DNA from: Mycobacterium sp. E2733
Lineage (GTDB): Bacteria > Actinomycetota > Actinomycetes > Mycobacteriales > Mycobacteriaceae
Direction of reading: 5' to 3'
DNA: 57,344 nt
Assembly (NCBI RefSeq): GCF_001667585.1
Contig: NZ_LZJZ01000137.1
Coordinates: 1-57,344 of the forward strand
Below, piece after piece: positions 16,926 through 25,119 of this stretch. Below the pieces are notes generated by a model, which did not search any database, was not told the origin of the DNA, and saw only the letters and a program-made list of their open reading frames with translations. Every line of letters starts with the position of its first letter. Within the stretch, counting starts at the first letter, position 1. Position numbers and translations under genes: made by a program.

Positions 16926-18023
16926 TCAAGGACTCAGCACGAGTAGAAGCCGGACGAGGTCAGCTTGGCGGTGTGTGTTGGTTTTGTCGAAGACATGCTG
17001 CAGATGCGTGCGAACCGTCGGCAACGACACCGACAACTCCTCTGAGATTTCCCTCAGGTCCGCGCCATGTAGCACGCGCAGCGCAATCTCGGCTTCGGCT
17101 TGGGTCAGGTGGTAGAGCCGCCGCAACAGTGCTGAAGGAGGTTCGGGTTCGTCCTCTGGATCAATAACCAGAACCAATGCCATTGGCTGTCTACGTGGCT
17201 CATCGGCGTCGCGGTGGTAGGAGGGCAACACGTGAATGACGTAGGGCCGCCTGCTAGAGGGCCGCACGCAGGTGAGCGACTGGCTCGTGCGAACGATGGA
17301 GCAGTCGTCGGCGAGGGCGTTCCGTATGGCGACATTAAGTTCTCGCTCGACGCCTGAGCTGGTCGCAGCGATGCGTCCGGACTGCATGCACAACCCGTCT
17401 TCGTTGCGCAGAATCCGTTCGGCAGCCGAATTCAGGTTAACCACCAGGTGGTCGCCGGCGACGATGATGACCCCGTGCCGGACCACCTCTAGAGCGCCTG
17501 CCATCCCAACGGACCTGTCGGCCAGAGCCGACAGCTTGTGCTGGGTGCGGAGCGCCTGCTGCAGGTGGGGAACCAGGCTCCCCACCAGCTTTACACGCTC
17601 CAGCGTGTCGAACGACTCCGTTCGCTTCGGTGCCGCAACGATGAAGCAAGTAGGACTCGACTCGCCGGTAAGCCGGACGAACAACCCGTCCTCGATGTCG
17701 AGGGGCCGCAACCATTCGGTGTCAAACTCCGTGTTTCGGACCAGCGGGAGCAACTTCGTCCCGGTCTGCACCACACCGACCGGAGCATGCTCGACGGCGG
17801 CGAGCACGTGATCTAACCGGTGGTAGTACTCCCCGTAGCTCTGGAGGGCTGCCATCGGAACGGTGCTGCAAAGCAATGATGTGGCACGGCCCGAAAAGAG
17901 CCCGCCGTTCGTGCCACCGACGGCGCAGTGAATCTCGCGGATGGCCATTCGCCATTGCTGAGGCGTGACCGCTGCGGCGTAGATGCCAGCTACCAGCCGC
18001 GAGAACTCCTCCACTGTGACCAT
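16926..18023 (-). CDS. LuxR-family transcriptional regulator
   Basis: This 365-residue regulator has an N-terminal sensory region (about 1-170, GAF/PAS-like by pattern), a second segment with VVRHGVIIVAGDHLVVNLNSAAERIL that resembles a PAS core, and a C-terminal LuxR helix-turn-helix: LTQAEAEIALRVLHGADLREI followed by SVSLPTVRTHLQHVFDKTN. A Shine-Dalgarno-like CAGGGGA precedes the ATG at 18023. It faces a conserved small protein across a repeat-bearing 213-bp region, so autoregulation and control of 18237 are likely. The signal is unknown; there is no response-regulator receiver domain. Confidence 0.85.
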   Translation of the reverse strand: MVTVEEFSRLVAGIYAAAVTPQQWRMAIREIHCAVGGTNGGLFSGRATSLLCSTVPMAALQSYGEYYHRLDHVLAAVEHAPVGVVQTGTKLLPLVRNTEFDTEWLRPLDIEDGLFVRLTGESSPTCFIVAAPKRTESFDTLERVKLVGSLVPHLQQALRTQHKLSALADRSVGMAGALEVVRHGVIIVAGDHLVVNLNSAAERILRNEDGLCMQSGRIAATSSGVERELNVAIRNALADDCSIVRTSQSLTCVRPSSRRPYVIHVLPSYHRDADEPRRQPMALVLVIDPEDEPEPPSALLRRLYHLTQAEAEIALRVLHGADLREISEELSVSLPTVRTHLQHVFDKTNTHRQADLVRLLLVLSP

Positions 18024-18047
18024 CGCCGGTCCCCTGATTCACCGGGG

Positions 18048-18096
18048 GGTATCCGCATCCAGGTATCCCTAATCGCTGTGGTTATCCAGTGGATAC
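18048..18096. promoter_or_regulatory. operator-like direct and inverted GTATCC repeats
   Basis: GGTATCC occurs at 18048-18054 and 18062-18068 (14 bp apart), with a related GCATCC between them. TATCCAGTGGATA at 18083-18095 is a perfect odd-centre palindrome of the same half-site. The cluster lies 25-73 bp upstream of the LuxR start and about 140 bp from the facing gene. It is the natural candidate binding site for that regulator. Confidence 0.5.
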
Positions 18097-18236
18097 TACT
18101 GTGAGTGTCCTGGGAATTACTAGTCGGATCTCATCCACTTGGATGACGCTTTGCGCCTCCGACGGTGATTGTCTACACGTGTTTGATAGCCGTGACTCCC
18201 CCGGTAAGAGCCACCAATCATCAGAAGGCCTCTACC

Positions 18237-18554
18237 ATGTTGCACTTACTCCCCAAGTCGCACTCACTACCCGATCTCCCGGCGAGGAATGTCGAGCAAA
18301 CTCCCTCCGCGGTGAGCTCTACGCGACATGCCTCCGCGCCGGTGCTCATCACCGAGCAGGAAGTCTTATTCAAGACCGCAGCGGCTCTATCAGTCGCGCC
18401 CGCGACGACTCATCGTCATTGGCCCAGTGCAGCGCTGATTACAGCAATCGGGCACATCCACATTCGGCTGCCCGAGCCGCGACCTATTTACCCCCGGCGT
18501 GAGGGCAACTATTTCGAGGCCGGGCGAATGTCTCGTCTGATGGAGCACTTATAA
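18237..18554 (+). CDS. conserved mycobacterial small protein with ITEQEVLF motif
   Basis: A 105-residue product from the ATG at 18237 with AAGG upstream. It contains VLITEQEVLFKTAAALSVAPATTHRHW, a proline/basic stretch RLPEPRPIYPRR, and a C-terminal YFEAGRMSRLMEHL. I recall this pattern from short hypothetical proteins scattered through mycobacterial genomes, although I cannot name the family. No signal peptide or membrane span. It is the gene facing the LuxR regulator and precedes an NTF2-like gene by 105 bp. Confidence 0.6.
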   Translation: MLHLLPKSHSLPDLPARNVEQTPSAVSSTRHASAPVLITEQEVLFKTAAALSVAPATTHRHWPSAALITAIGHIHIRLPEPRPIYPRREGNYFEAGRMSRLMEHL

Positions 18555-18659
18555 CGCCACCGTGCCGGCTCCAACGACCACGGTCGGTGCTGCCTTACCT
18601 AAGACTGGACCGCCTCGTCGCGGGCCGAATATTGGATCCACAGGAAGGGAGTTTGAGGA

Positions 18660-19055
18660 ATGTCGGAGCAAGACCAGAACATTGAGGTCATCAAGAAGGG
18701 CTACGAAGCCTTCGCCGCCGGCGACGTCGAAACGCTGATGAGTCTGTTCGACGACAACATCGAGTGGATCCAGCCGGGCGAAAGCGTAATCAGCGGCACC
18801 TACCATGGCAAAGGCGAACTAGGTGAGTTCCTCCAGCGATTGGGCGAGAAAGCCCCGACCATCTCTCCCCACCGTTTCATTGCCGACGGCGACACGGTGG
18901 TCGTACTCAGCCAAGCCACTGTCGGCGGCGAAACAAGCCAAGACGTCGAGGTCTACGCGCTCCGCGATGGCAAGTCAGTACGAGTCCAGGTGTACGGGGA
19001 CACTGCCATGATGGAGCGGCAGTACGGCAAGAAACAAGTGGCGGCCAGCCAATAG
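18660..19055 (+). CDS. SnoaL-like / NTF2-family protein
   Basis: A 131-residue product with the SnoaL/ketosteroid-isomerase-like pattern: IEVIKKGYEAFAAGDVETLMSLFDDNIEWIQPGES, a central FIADGDTVVVLSQATV, and VEVYALRDGKSVRVQVYGDT. The start has GGAAGGGAG 10 bases upstream. The fold forms a conical pocket used by hydrolases, isomerases or as a binding domain; activity cannot be assigned. It lies downstream of the LuxR-facing small gene and may belong to the same response. Confidence 0.8.
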   Translation: MSEQDQNIEVIKKGYEAFAAGDVETLMSLFDDNIEWIQPGESVISGTYHGKGELGEFLQRLGEKAPTISPHRFIADGDTVVVLSQATVGGETSQDVEVYALRDGKSVRVQVYGDTAMMERQYGKKQVAASQ

Positions 19056-19419
19056 CCTCAGCCGGAATATCGCGTCCGACGCGAGAGCAAGCCCGATCCG
19101 AGCAAGCCGGATCGCGAAACTGCGGTGCCATGTGTGCGCTGCCCAGTCTCGGGACTGGAACACCCTGCGCTACAAACGATTTCATTGCCCTTGGTTCCGT
19201 TGGCCGTCTTGATCCGCAAATCCGTCCTTGGCGAGTCGAGCACAAGCACCTCGCGACGGCCGACGTCAGCTGGGTCTTCGACGCGACAGCCCTCGTCGGA
19301 GCGGACTCGCGTTAATCTGCGGCGCTGCAACAGATTTGGCGACATCGGCGCTTGAGTAGCTTGCTATGGTCACCCCTCGGACTTCGACCATCACAGCGCA
19401 GCGCCGACGTCGCCAACCG
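19056..19419. other. 364-bp region holding only a gene fragment
   Basis: It separates the NTF2 gene from the convergent DUF3761 gene. The only recognisable content is the paralogue fragment described for 19226-19315. Confidence 0.45.
19226..19315 (+). pseudogene. C-terminal fragment of an epoxide-hydrolase-like NTF2 gene
   Basis: The frame ends with LATADVSWVFDATALVGADSR then a stop, matching the C-terminus LANADTSWVFDATSLV of the intact gene at 14413. By hand alignment, 35 of 48 bases agree between 14821-14868 and 19250-19297. The upstream catalytic part is missing, so this is a relic of a paralogue, diverged well before the present. Confidence 0.6.
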
Positions 19420-19668
19420 TTATAAGTACGTTTGGACGCCGCCGTGGCCGTGGCACGTGCCGCCTGAATGCGGATGTTCGCTGAACGACCAACTGCCGTC
19501 CGCGCATTTCGCGGTGGCCCCCGGTGGCTGCGAGCCGCCCTGTTGCGGATACGGAACGCAGTCACCGGAACTGTCGGTATAACACCCGGGCGACGAGTAG
19601 GCCGGTGCGGCGAAACCACCGGCGGCGGCGGCGATGACCGCGGCGACGAGAGATGCTCGGAGCAACAT
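19420..19668 (-). CDS. secreted DUF3761 protein
   Basis: An 82-residue product with a signal peptide (MLLRASLVAAVIAAAAGGFAAP) and a compact mature part. It carries the DUF3761 signature CADGSWSFSEHPHSGGTCHGHGGV, plus two cysteines in PGCYTDSSGDCVPYP. DUF3761 modules occur in small exported actinobacterial proteins of unknown role, and the Cys/His pattern suggests disulfides or metal binding. Confidence 0.8.
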   Translation of the reverse strand: MLLRASLVAAVIAAAAGGFAAPAYSSPGCYTDSSGDCVPYPQQGGSQPPGATAKCADGSWSFSEHPHSGGTCHGHGGVQTYL

Positions 19669-19772
19669 GCCCCCAAACCTTTCCTCTGCGATGCGTTTGG
19701 TGACGTTGCCCGATTCGTCGATCGGAGCGTATGCCGCGCGGCGGTTGATTACATGCGGAATTGGAAAAATGG

Positions 19773-20207
19773 CTACGACTCGGCCAGCGTCCGGAGGCGT
19801 TTCAGCGTCTCCGCCAGGGTGCGTCCCACCTGGCGCACGGCGACCCGGTCGGCGATGTACGCGATCAGCCCGCCCGGCGCCTGATACGACAGGCGGAACG
19901 TCACCTTCGTCCTGCCGTCGTGCGTCTCACGCAGCCGTATCCGCCCGCGCAAGGTGATGCCGGTGAGGCCCACGAAGGCCAAGTCGCGGTCGTCGTCGAA
20001 CTCGACCACCTCGATGAGTCCGCCGACAGGGACGGAGCCGATCTTCCAGTGGACGGTGTAGCGTGCGCCGACGCCGGCCGGCTTGTCGTTCGAGGACTCC
20101 CAGCGCTCCAGGTTCGTCATGAACGACGGGTAGCAGTCCGGGTCGCTGACGATCTTCCATACCGCGGAACGGTCGGCCTTGATGACGCAACGGCGTTCGA
20201 CGCGCAT
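19773..20207 (-). CDS. SRPBCC-family (polyketide cyclase/START-like) protein
   Basis: The 144-residue product starts MRVERRCVIKADRSAVWKIVSDPDCYPSFM, a classic SRPBCC beginning, and ends in a long helix with VGRTLAETLKRLRTLAE. The ATG at 20207 shares one base with the stop of the upstream acyltransferase (TGATG), so the two are translationally coupled. A hydrophobic ligand handed to or from the acyltransferase is a reasonable inference. Confidence 0.82.
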   Translation of the reverse strand: MRVERRCVIKADRSAVWKIVSDPDCYPSFMTNLERWESSNDKPAGVGARYTVHWKIGSVPVGGLIEVVEFDDDRDLAFVGLTGITLRGRIRLRETHDGRTKVTFRLSYQAPGGLIAYIADRVAVRQVGRTLAETLKRLRTLAES

Positions 20208-21040
20208 CAGCCGATCACCGGGAATCGCCGCTCGGTGGCCAGCCGGTCGACGCCGCCCTGCAGGCTGGCCATCACCTTGTCGTGCACCGCCTGATCGTCT
20301 CCATCGACCTCGATCGGGTGCTGGACCTCGATCACGATCTTGGTGGGCAACGGAATGTGGCCGGCCAGGTCGCTGATGTTGAGGCCCCAGGGCAGCGCCA
20401 GTGATATCGGGATGCTTTTGAGGCGGAGCAACTTGTCGGCCATCAGCAGCTTGGCCAGCCACTGCCCGCGGTTGAGGAACAACGCGCTTTCCTGCCCGCC
20501 GACGCTGGCGACGGGGACGATCGGCACCCCGGCCTCGCGGGCCAGCTTCACGTAACCCATGCGCCCGCCGAAGTCGACCTTGTGGCGTTCCCACGAGGGC
20601 CGGAACACCTCGTAGTCGCCGCCCGGGTAGACCAGCAGCGCGGCGCCGGAATCCAATGCGAGACGGGCGTTTTCGGGGTTGGCGGCGACGGTGCCGAACT
20701 TACGCAGCCAGCCCAGCGGTGGTGCGGAGACCACGAGGTTGTGGGCCAGCTGGTAGAAGGGGCGCTCGACGCCGAAATAGGAGCAGAAGGCGAGCGTGAA
20801 CACGAAGGTGTCGGGCGGCACATTTCCGCCGCTGTGGTTGCCGACCAGCAGGACCGGCCCCTCAGCCGGAATGCGATCGAGGCCCCGCACGTCCGCCCGG
20901 AAATAGAACGACGCGAGCAGCCAGGTGCCCGGGAGCTGGTCGCGGATGTAGTCCGGGTCGCGCTGGTCGAGGTCCGCTTTGGGCACCCACGACACGACCT
21001 TGTCGCGGGCCCACTCCAAGACGCCCTTCGCGGTCGCCAT
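20207..21040 (-). CDS. lysophospholipid-acyltransferase-like protein
   Basis: The 277-residue product has a PlsC-type domain: GPVLLVGNHSGGNVPPDTFVF (the variant NHSGG...D acyltransferase block), LVYPGGDYEVFRPSW, and AGVPIVPVASVGGQESALFL. There is no clear signal peptide. It likely moves an acyl chain from acyl-CoA to a lipid or glycerolipid acceptor; the family includes Rv1920-like mycobacterial proteins. It is coupled to the SRPBCC gene downstream and lies 31 bp from the convergent end of nothing else; the next gene on the same strand ends at 21072. Confidence 0.8.
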   Translation of the reverse strand: MATAKGVLEWARDKVVSWVPKADLDQRDPDYIRDQLPGTWLLASFYFRADVRGLDRIPAEGPVLLVGNHSGGNVPPDTFVFTLAFCSYFGVERPFYQLAHNLVVSAPPLGWLRKFGTVAANPENARLALDSGAALLVYPGGDYEVFRPSWERHKVDFGGRMGYVKLAREAGVPIVPVASVGGQESALFLNRGQWLAKLLMADKLLRLKSIPISLALPWGLNISDLAGHIPLPTKIVIEVQHPIEVDGDDQAVHDKVMASLQGGVDRLATERRFPVIG

Positions 21041-21071
21041 AACAGCCCGTATACCCCGGCTTCACCGGGGG

Positions 21072-22190
21072 TCAAACGCGGTAGAGACCGGCGGCGTTGT
21101 CGCGAGCGATCAGGTCGACCACCCGGATCGCGTCGCTCTCGTTCCAGTCGTCATTGACCACGAATTCCCGCAACACGCGATGAATACCGGTGCGCCACAG
21201 TGTCGCACCGAGGAAGTGCAGTTCCGCGGGGCCGAACCCGTCCGAGGAGTAGAGGATCTTGCGGAAGGGCGCCAGCTCCAGCAGCCGGGCGATGAACGCC
21301 ACCGACCGCACCCCCAGCTGGTTCACGCTCAACCCGCCGTCGAGATAGACGTTGTTGAAGGCCTGCGCCAGATATCCCGCCTCGCGCTCGTAGGGGTAGC
21401 AGTGCAACAGGACGATCGGGGTGTCCCCCGACTTCCGCAGGAAGTCGAGCAGCAGCAGCGGGTTGGTCTTGTGCAGATCGCAGTCGCGGTCGCCGAGCCC
21501 GACGTGGAATTGCAGCGGCTTGCCCAGCCGCAGCGCCTGATGCAACCCGAAACGCAGCAGCACCCGATCCTGTAGCCGGGTACCGCCGCGGTCGCGCCAC
21601 CGGCTCGCCGCCTCGGCGACCTGCGACGGCGACGGCTCGCTCAGGTCGCCGTCGAACCCGCCGCGGTAGGCCAGGATCGACTTGGTGCCGACCGCCGTCG
21701 CGGCGCGCCGCCGCAGGATGTCCTCGAAGGCCGTCGCGTAGTCGCCCGGCGCCCGCGCGGCCTGTTCGGCGATCTGCTCGAGGCGGATTACCTCGTGGGC
21801 GCGGCTGCCGGACAGCGCGGCCATGGCGACGGGGTCGGCGGTGTCGGCGCCGATCCCGGTGTCTACCAGCCAATCGCTCACTCCCGCGGCCGGCAGGAAC
21901 ATCCGGGCCAGCTCGTCCTCGCTGAATCGGCTGCGGCGCTCCCAATACAACTGGAGATCAGTGTGTTTGGGGAGACCGAGGACGGGTGCGCAGTGTGCGC
22001 GCACGGCGAAGCCGAGCTGTGAGTCGAACCCCGAGCCGACGATGGGTTCGGTGTTGGCCTCGTTGAGCGCGTTCTCGAACTGCTGCCGATCCCCCGCCGT
22101 CAGCCAGCAGCCGTGGACGTGTTGATCGATCAGCCGCACTTCTCCGATGTGCTGGGCCAGGGCGTCGGACGTCATCGCGTGGCCCGTCAC
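21072..22190 (-). CDS. amidohydrolase, Rv1879 type (FluG N-terminal-like)
   Basis: The 372-residue product is a metal-dependent amidohydrolase. IDQHVHGCW provides the HxH metal ligands, LQFHVGLGDRDCD and IVLLHCYPY give further histidines, and LYSSDGFGPAELHFLGA the late Asp. The GTG start overlaps the glnA3 stop by four bases (GTGA), showing tight coupling. In fungal FluG this domain is fused to a glutamine-synthetase-like domain. A role in hydrolysing a gamma-glutamyl intermediate is inferred from that pairing. Confidence 0.85.
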   Translation of the reverse strand: MTGHAMTSDALAQHIGEVRLIDQHVHGCWLTAGDRQQFENALNEANTEPIVGSGFDSQLGFAVRAHCAPVLGLPKHTDLQLYWERRSRFSEDELARMFLPAAGVSDWLVDTGIGADTADPVAMAALSGSRAHEVIRLEQIAEQAARAPGDYATAFEDILRRRAATAVGTKSILAYRGGFDGDLSEPSPSQVAEAASRWRDRGGTRLQDRVLLRFGLHQALRLGKPLQFHVGLGDRDCDLHKTNPLLLLDFLRKSGDTPIVLLHCYPYEREAGYLAQAFNNVYLDGGLSVNQLGVRSVAFIARLLELAPFRKILYSSDGFGPAELHFLGATLWRTGIHRVLREFVVNDDWNESDAIRVVDLIARDNAAGLYRV

Positions 22191-23548
22191 AGGCTCCAGG
22201 CCATGCGGAATTTGTCGGCCAGTTGCTCGGTGTCGAGGTCGCCGTACCGTTCGTGTTCGAGGCGGCGGACGGCGACTACCATGTCGACCGCCGGATCGCC
22301 CAGAATGCCGCGCAGGAGCGCCGAACGGTCAAGTGCCGCAATCACTTCGGTCTGTCCCCTGGCCAGGCTGATGACGCCGTCGCGCTCGCGGTCGGAATCG
22401 GACAGGGTCGCCGGGTCGATCGCGATCTCCGGTGGCAGCGCCGCTTGACGCTTGATTCCGTCCAGCGCCAGCCCCAGGATCGCCGCTGACGCCAGGTACG
22501 GGTTGGCGGAGGGGTCGACGATCTTGACCTCGACATTCCCGCCACGCGGATTGCCGGGCCCGCTAGTGATGAACCGCACCGCCGCCTCGCGGTTCTCGGT
22601 TCCCCAGCACGCGTACGCGCCGGCCCAGTTGCCGGGGTGCATCCGCAAGCCGGACACGATCGATCCGCACAACACGCCTTGCGCCGCGGGCAGTCCGCCG
22701 ACCAGCCCCGCCACTGCGCTCTCCCCCGCCGCCGTCATGCCTTGGGCGCCGGCGCCGCCGGAGAACAGCGGACCTTCCGGCGTGGCCAGCGAAAGATGTT
22801 GGTGAGCGCCGGATCCCACGCCGCCCGCGAAGGGTGCAGGTGACAAGCTGATGCGGACCCCGTGGCGGCGGGCCACCCGCCCGATGATGAGCCGCAACAG
22901 CACCAGCTGGTCGGCGGCGGCCACCGGGGGTTGTGGCGCCAAGGAGAGTTCGAACTGGTTGGCGCCGTACTCGGGGTGAAACTGCTCGATCGCGACGCCC
23001 GCCGCGGCGGCCGAACGGGTGACGTCCCGGACGAAGGCTTCATGTTCCAGGACACCGGCGAGCCCGTACTGCGCCCACAACGTCGACGGGAGGCGGCCAC
23101 CGTCGGGAGCGACCAAGAGGAATTCCACCTCGTGCCCGATCGCCGCCTCGATCCCGGCTGCGTCGAGCGCGGCTTCGACCCGGCCCAGCGTGCCGCGGGC
23201 GCAGGCGGGAACGGGTGTGCCGTCCTGCTCGTGAAACGCCGCGGGCGCCCACGCCAGCCCGTCACCGACGATGCGCAGGGCCGACACGTCGATGCGCAGG
23301 CGTTGGTCCCCGATCACGCCAACCTCCGGCGTGAAGGCGATGCCGCTCTGGTCGATCGCGAAGGCGTGCCACGAGGGGCTGGCGCCGAGACCGGGATCCG
23401 CGAACACGTTGGTCCGCCGGATCGGGACCGTCTTGGCCAGGGTGAGCCCGGCGGGATTCACGACGGTGCCGATGACGGTGTCGACGCCCTCGGCCTCCAG
23501 TTGGGCGATCCCCGCGGCGGCAAGCGGTGTGCCGGTCATGGCTGTCAT
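22187..23548 (-). CDS. glnA3: glutamine synthetase-like protein GlnA3
   Basis: The 453-residue product is a type I glutamine synthetase relative: IGHEVEFLLV (metal-binding Glu), FHPEYGANQFELSLAP, GSGAHQHLSL, and EVKIVDPSANPYLASAAIL. The position between the amidohydrolase and the Rv1877-like MFS gene identifies the Rv1878 locus. GlnA3 proteins are not the main nitrogen-assimilating enzyme; homologues in Streptomyces and Mycobacterium glutamylate polyamines. It forms an operon with the downstream amidohydrolase. ATG codons at 23548 and 23539 are both usable. Confidence 0.9.
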   Translation of the reverse strand: MTAMTGTPLAAAGIAQLEAEGVDTVIGTVVNPAGLTLAKTVPIRRTNVFADPGLGASPSWHAFAIDQSGIAFTPEVGVIGDQRLRIDVSALRIVGDGLAWAPAAFHEQDGTPVPACARGTLGRVEAALDAAGIEAAIGHEVEFLLVAPDGGRLPSTLWAQYGLAGVLEHEAFVRDVTRSAAAAGVAIEQFHPEYGANQFELSLAPQPPVAAADQLVLLRLIIGRVARRHGVRISLSPAPFAGGVGSGAHQHLSLATPEGPLFSGGAGAQGMTAAGESAVAGLVGGLPAAQGVLCGSIVSGLRMHPGNWAGAYACWGTENREAAVRFITSGPGNPRGGNVEVKIVDPSANPYLASAAILGLALDGIKRQAALPPEIAIDPATLSDSDRERDGVISLARGQTEVIAALDRSALLRGILGDPAVDMVVAVRRLEHERYGDLDTEQLADKFRMAWSL

Positions 23549-23580
23549 TGTGCAGCCTCGTGATGCCTTGGCTGACGAAT

Positions 23581-24462
23581 TCAGTTCTGGCGGCCGATCA
23601 GCTCGGCCACGAACCTATCGAGGAAGCCGTCGATCGGAGCGCCGCCCGCCGGCCGGATGACGAACTTCGTCAACCCCGCGTCGATGTACGCGTCGAGTTG
23701 TCGGTGCAAGCGATCCCATCCACCGGCGATGAGCTCGGTGGGGTCGACGTCGGGGCGGCGCTTCCGTGCCGCCGCGGCCAGCTCCGGAGGCAGGTCGCCT
23801 TCTGCTACGGCCAAAGAGATCCCGAAGTGGTCGGGGTCGATCTGCCGGCCCGCCTGCGCTGCGGCGCGTTCGATGGCCTCCCTGCCCGCGCGCGCCTCTT
23901 CGGGGGTCACGAAACTGCCCAGCCAGCCGTCGCCCAGTGCGCCGATGCGCCGAAAGGCCCCCGGCGCCGAGCCGGCCAACCAGATATCCAGCGGCGGGGT
24001 CGGCCTCGGCAGGACAGAAGCTCCAGTGACGGTGAAGTACCGGCCGGTGTAGCTGGCCGAGTCCTCGGCCAGCGTCGAGCGCAGCACACGCAGCGACTCG
24101 TCGAACACGGCGGCCCGCTCGCCGTCGGGAACCACGAACACCTCGCGTTCGGCGGGAATCGCCGACCGCAGACCGAAGACGGGAAGGACCCGCTTGGGCG
24201 CGACGGCCGCCAACGACGCCAGCTGCTTGGCGACCAGCACCGGATGCCGCCCAGGGAGGACGGCGACCGAGGTGCCGACCTTCAACCGCGTCGTCCTGGC
24301 GAGGGCGTAGGCCATGCCGACCACCGGATCGACCGCCGGGGAGTAGACCAGCTCGGAAAACCACAGCGAGTCGACCCCGCTGGCCTCCAGCCGATCCACG
24401 ATGGGGGCCAACCGATCTGGCGCGGTGTCCGCACCCAGTCCGACACCGAAGCGAATCTTCAC
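23581..24462 (-). CDS. LLM-class F420-dependent oxidoreductase-like protein
   Basis: From the GTG at 24462 the product has 293 residues and starts MKIRFGVGLGADTAPDRL, normal for this TIM-barrel class. Further features: VDSLWFSELVYSPAVDPVVGMAYALARTTRLKVGTSVAVLPGRHPVLVAKQLASLA and FDESLRVLRSTLAEDSASYTGRYF in pieces typical of mycobacterial F420 enzymes. A GTG at 24507 would add a basic N-terminus with no family support. Substrate unknown. It ends 33 bp from the glnA3 start on the same strand. Confidence 0.8.
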   Translation of the reverse strand: MKIRFGVGLGADTAPDRLAPIVDRLEASGVDSLWFSELVYSPAVDPVVGMAYALARTTRLKVGTSVAVLPGRHPVLVAKQLASLAAVAPKRVLPVFGLRSAIPAEREVFVVPDGERAAVFDESLRVLRSTLAEDSASYTGRYFTVTGASVLPRPTPPLDIWLAGSAPGAFRRIGALGDGWLGSFVTPEEARAGREAIERAAAQAGRQIDPDHFGISLAVAEGDLPPELAAAARKRRPDVDPTELIAGGWDRLHRQLDAYIDAGLTKFVIRPAGGAPIDGFLDRFVAELIGRQN

Positions 24463-24595
24463 GGGTAGCGCAACGCGGCGGCGCGGCCTTTTGTGCCCGC
24501 GAAACACAAACCGCTGAGACGTTTTCCGGCGTGTCGTCGCAGACGTTTATGTGTCGCCGCGCGTTAGGGCCGCCCGAACGGGGCGCCGTCGTCGG

Positions 24596-25090
24596 CTATG
24601 CGCGGCTGGGAATAGTCAGTTTGCAGGCTTGGCCGATGTCGAGGGTTCGCAACACCCGACCCATGCCGACCCACAGCGCGCACGACAGGGCCAGGTCGGC
24701 CAGCAGCTCGTCGGAGAAGTGTTCGGAGCAACGGCTCCAGAAGTCCTCGTCGTCGCGCAGGGCGGTGTGATCGCTGGCGAATCGGTCCGCGAACTCGGCT
24801 GCCAGCCGCTCCTGTTCGCTGTAGCCCGGCCAGGTGCGCCACTCCTGAGCGTGGTCGTACAACTCTTCGTCGACGCCGGCGGCGGGTCCGTCCTCGTCGC
24901 GGGTGTTGACGCAGACGACGCACTCGTTGCGGTGGGCGATCACGGCGCGGGCCAGTTCGCGGGTGCGCAGCGGCAACCGGTTCTTGGTGTAGACCGCGTT
25001 GCTGAAGCCGCCGAGCGCGCCGCCGATGTCGGGGGACTTCGCAAACCAGCCGGCCAGGTCGTCGTCAGCAAATGTTCCGATTCGGCTCAT
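24596..25090 (-). CDS. AhpD-like carboxymuconolactone decarboxylase-family protein
   Basis: The 164-residue product starts MSRIGTFADDDLAGWFA and has the AhpD core LRTRELARAVIAHRNECVVCVNTRDED, with the redox CxxC, then FADRFASDHTAL. CMD/AhpD proteins use such a cysteine pair in thiol peroxidase or reductant roles. The spacing to the upstream MFS gene is 29 bp on the same strand, so co-transcription is likely. It is distinct from the true ahpD at 31905. Confidence 0.8.
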   Translation of the reverse strand: MSRIGTFADDDLAGWFAKSPDIGGALGGFSNAVYTKNRLPLRTRELARAVIAHRNECVVCVNTRDEDGPAAGVDEELYDHAQEWRTWPGYSEQERLAAEFADRFASDHTALRDDEDFWSRCSEHFSDELLADLALSCALWVGMGRVLRTLDIGQACKLTIPSRA

Positions 25091-25119
25091 GGCGTGATGG
25101 TACGCCCGGGGTGCCCGTC

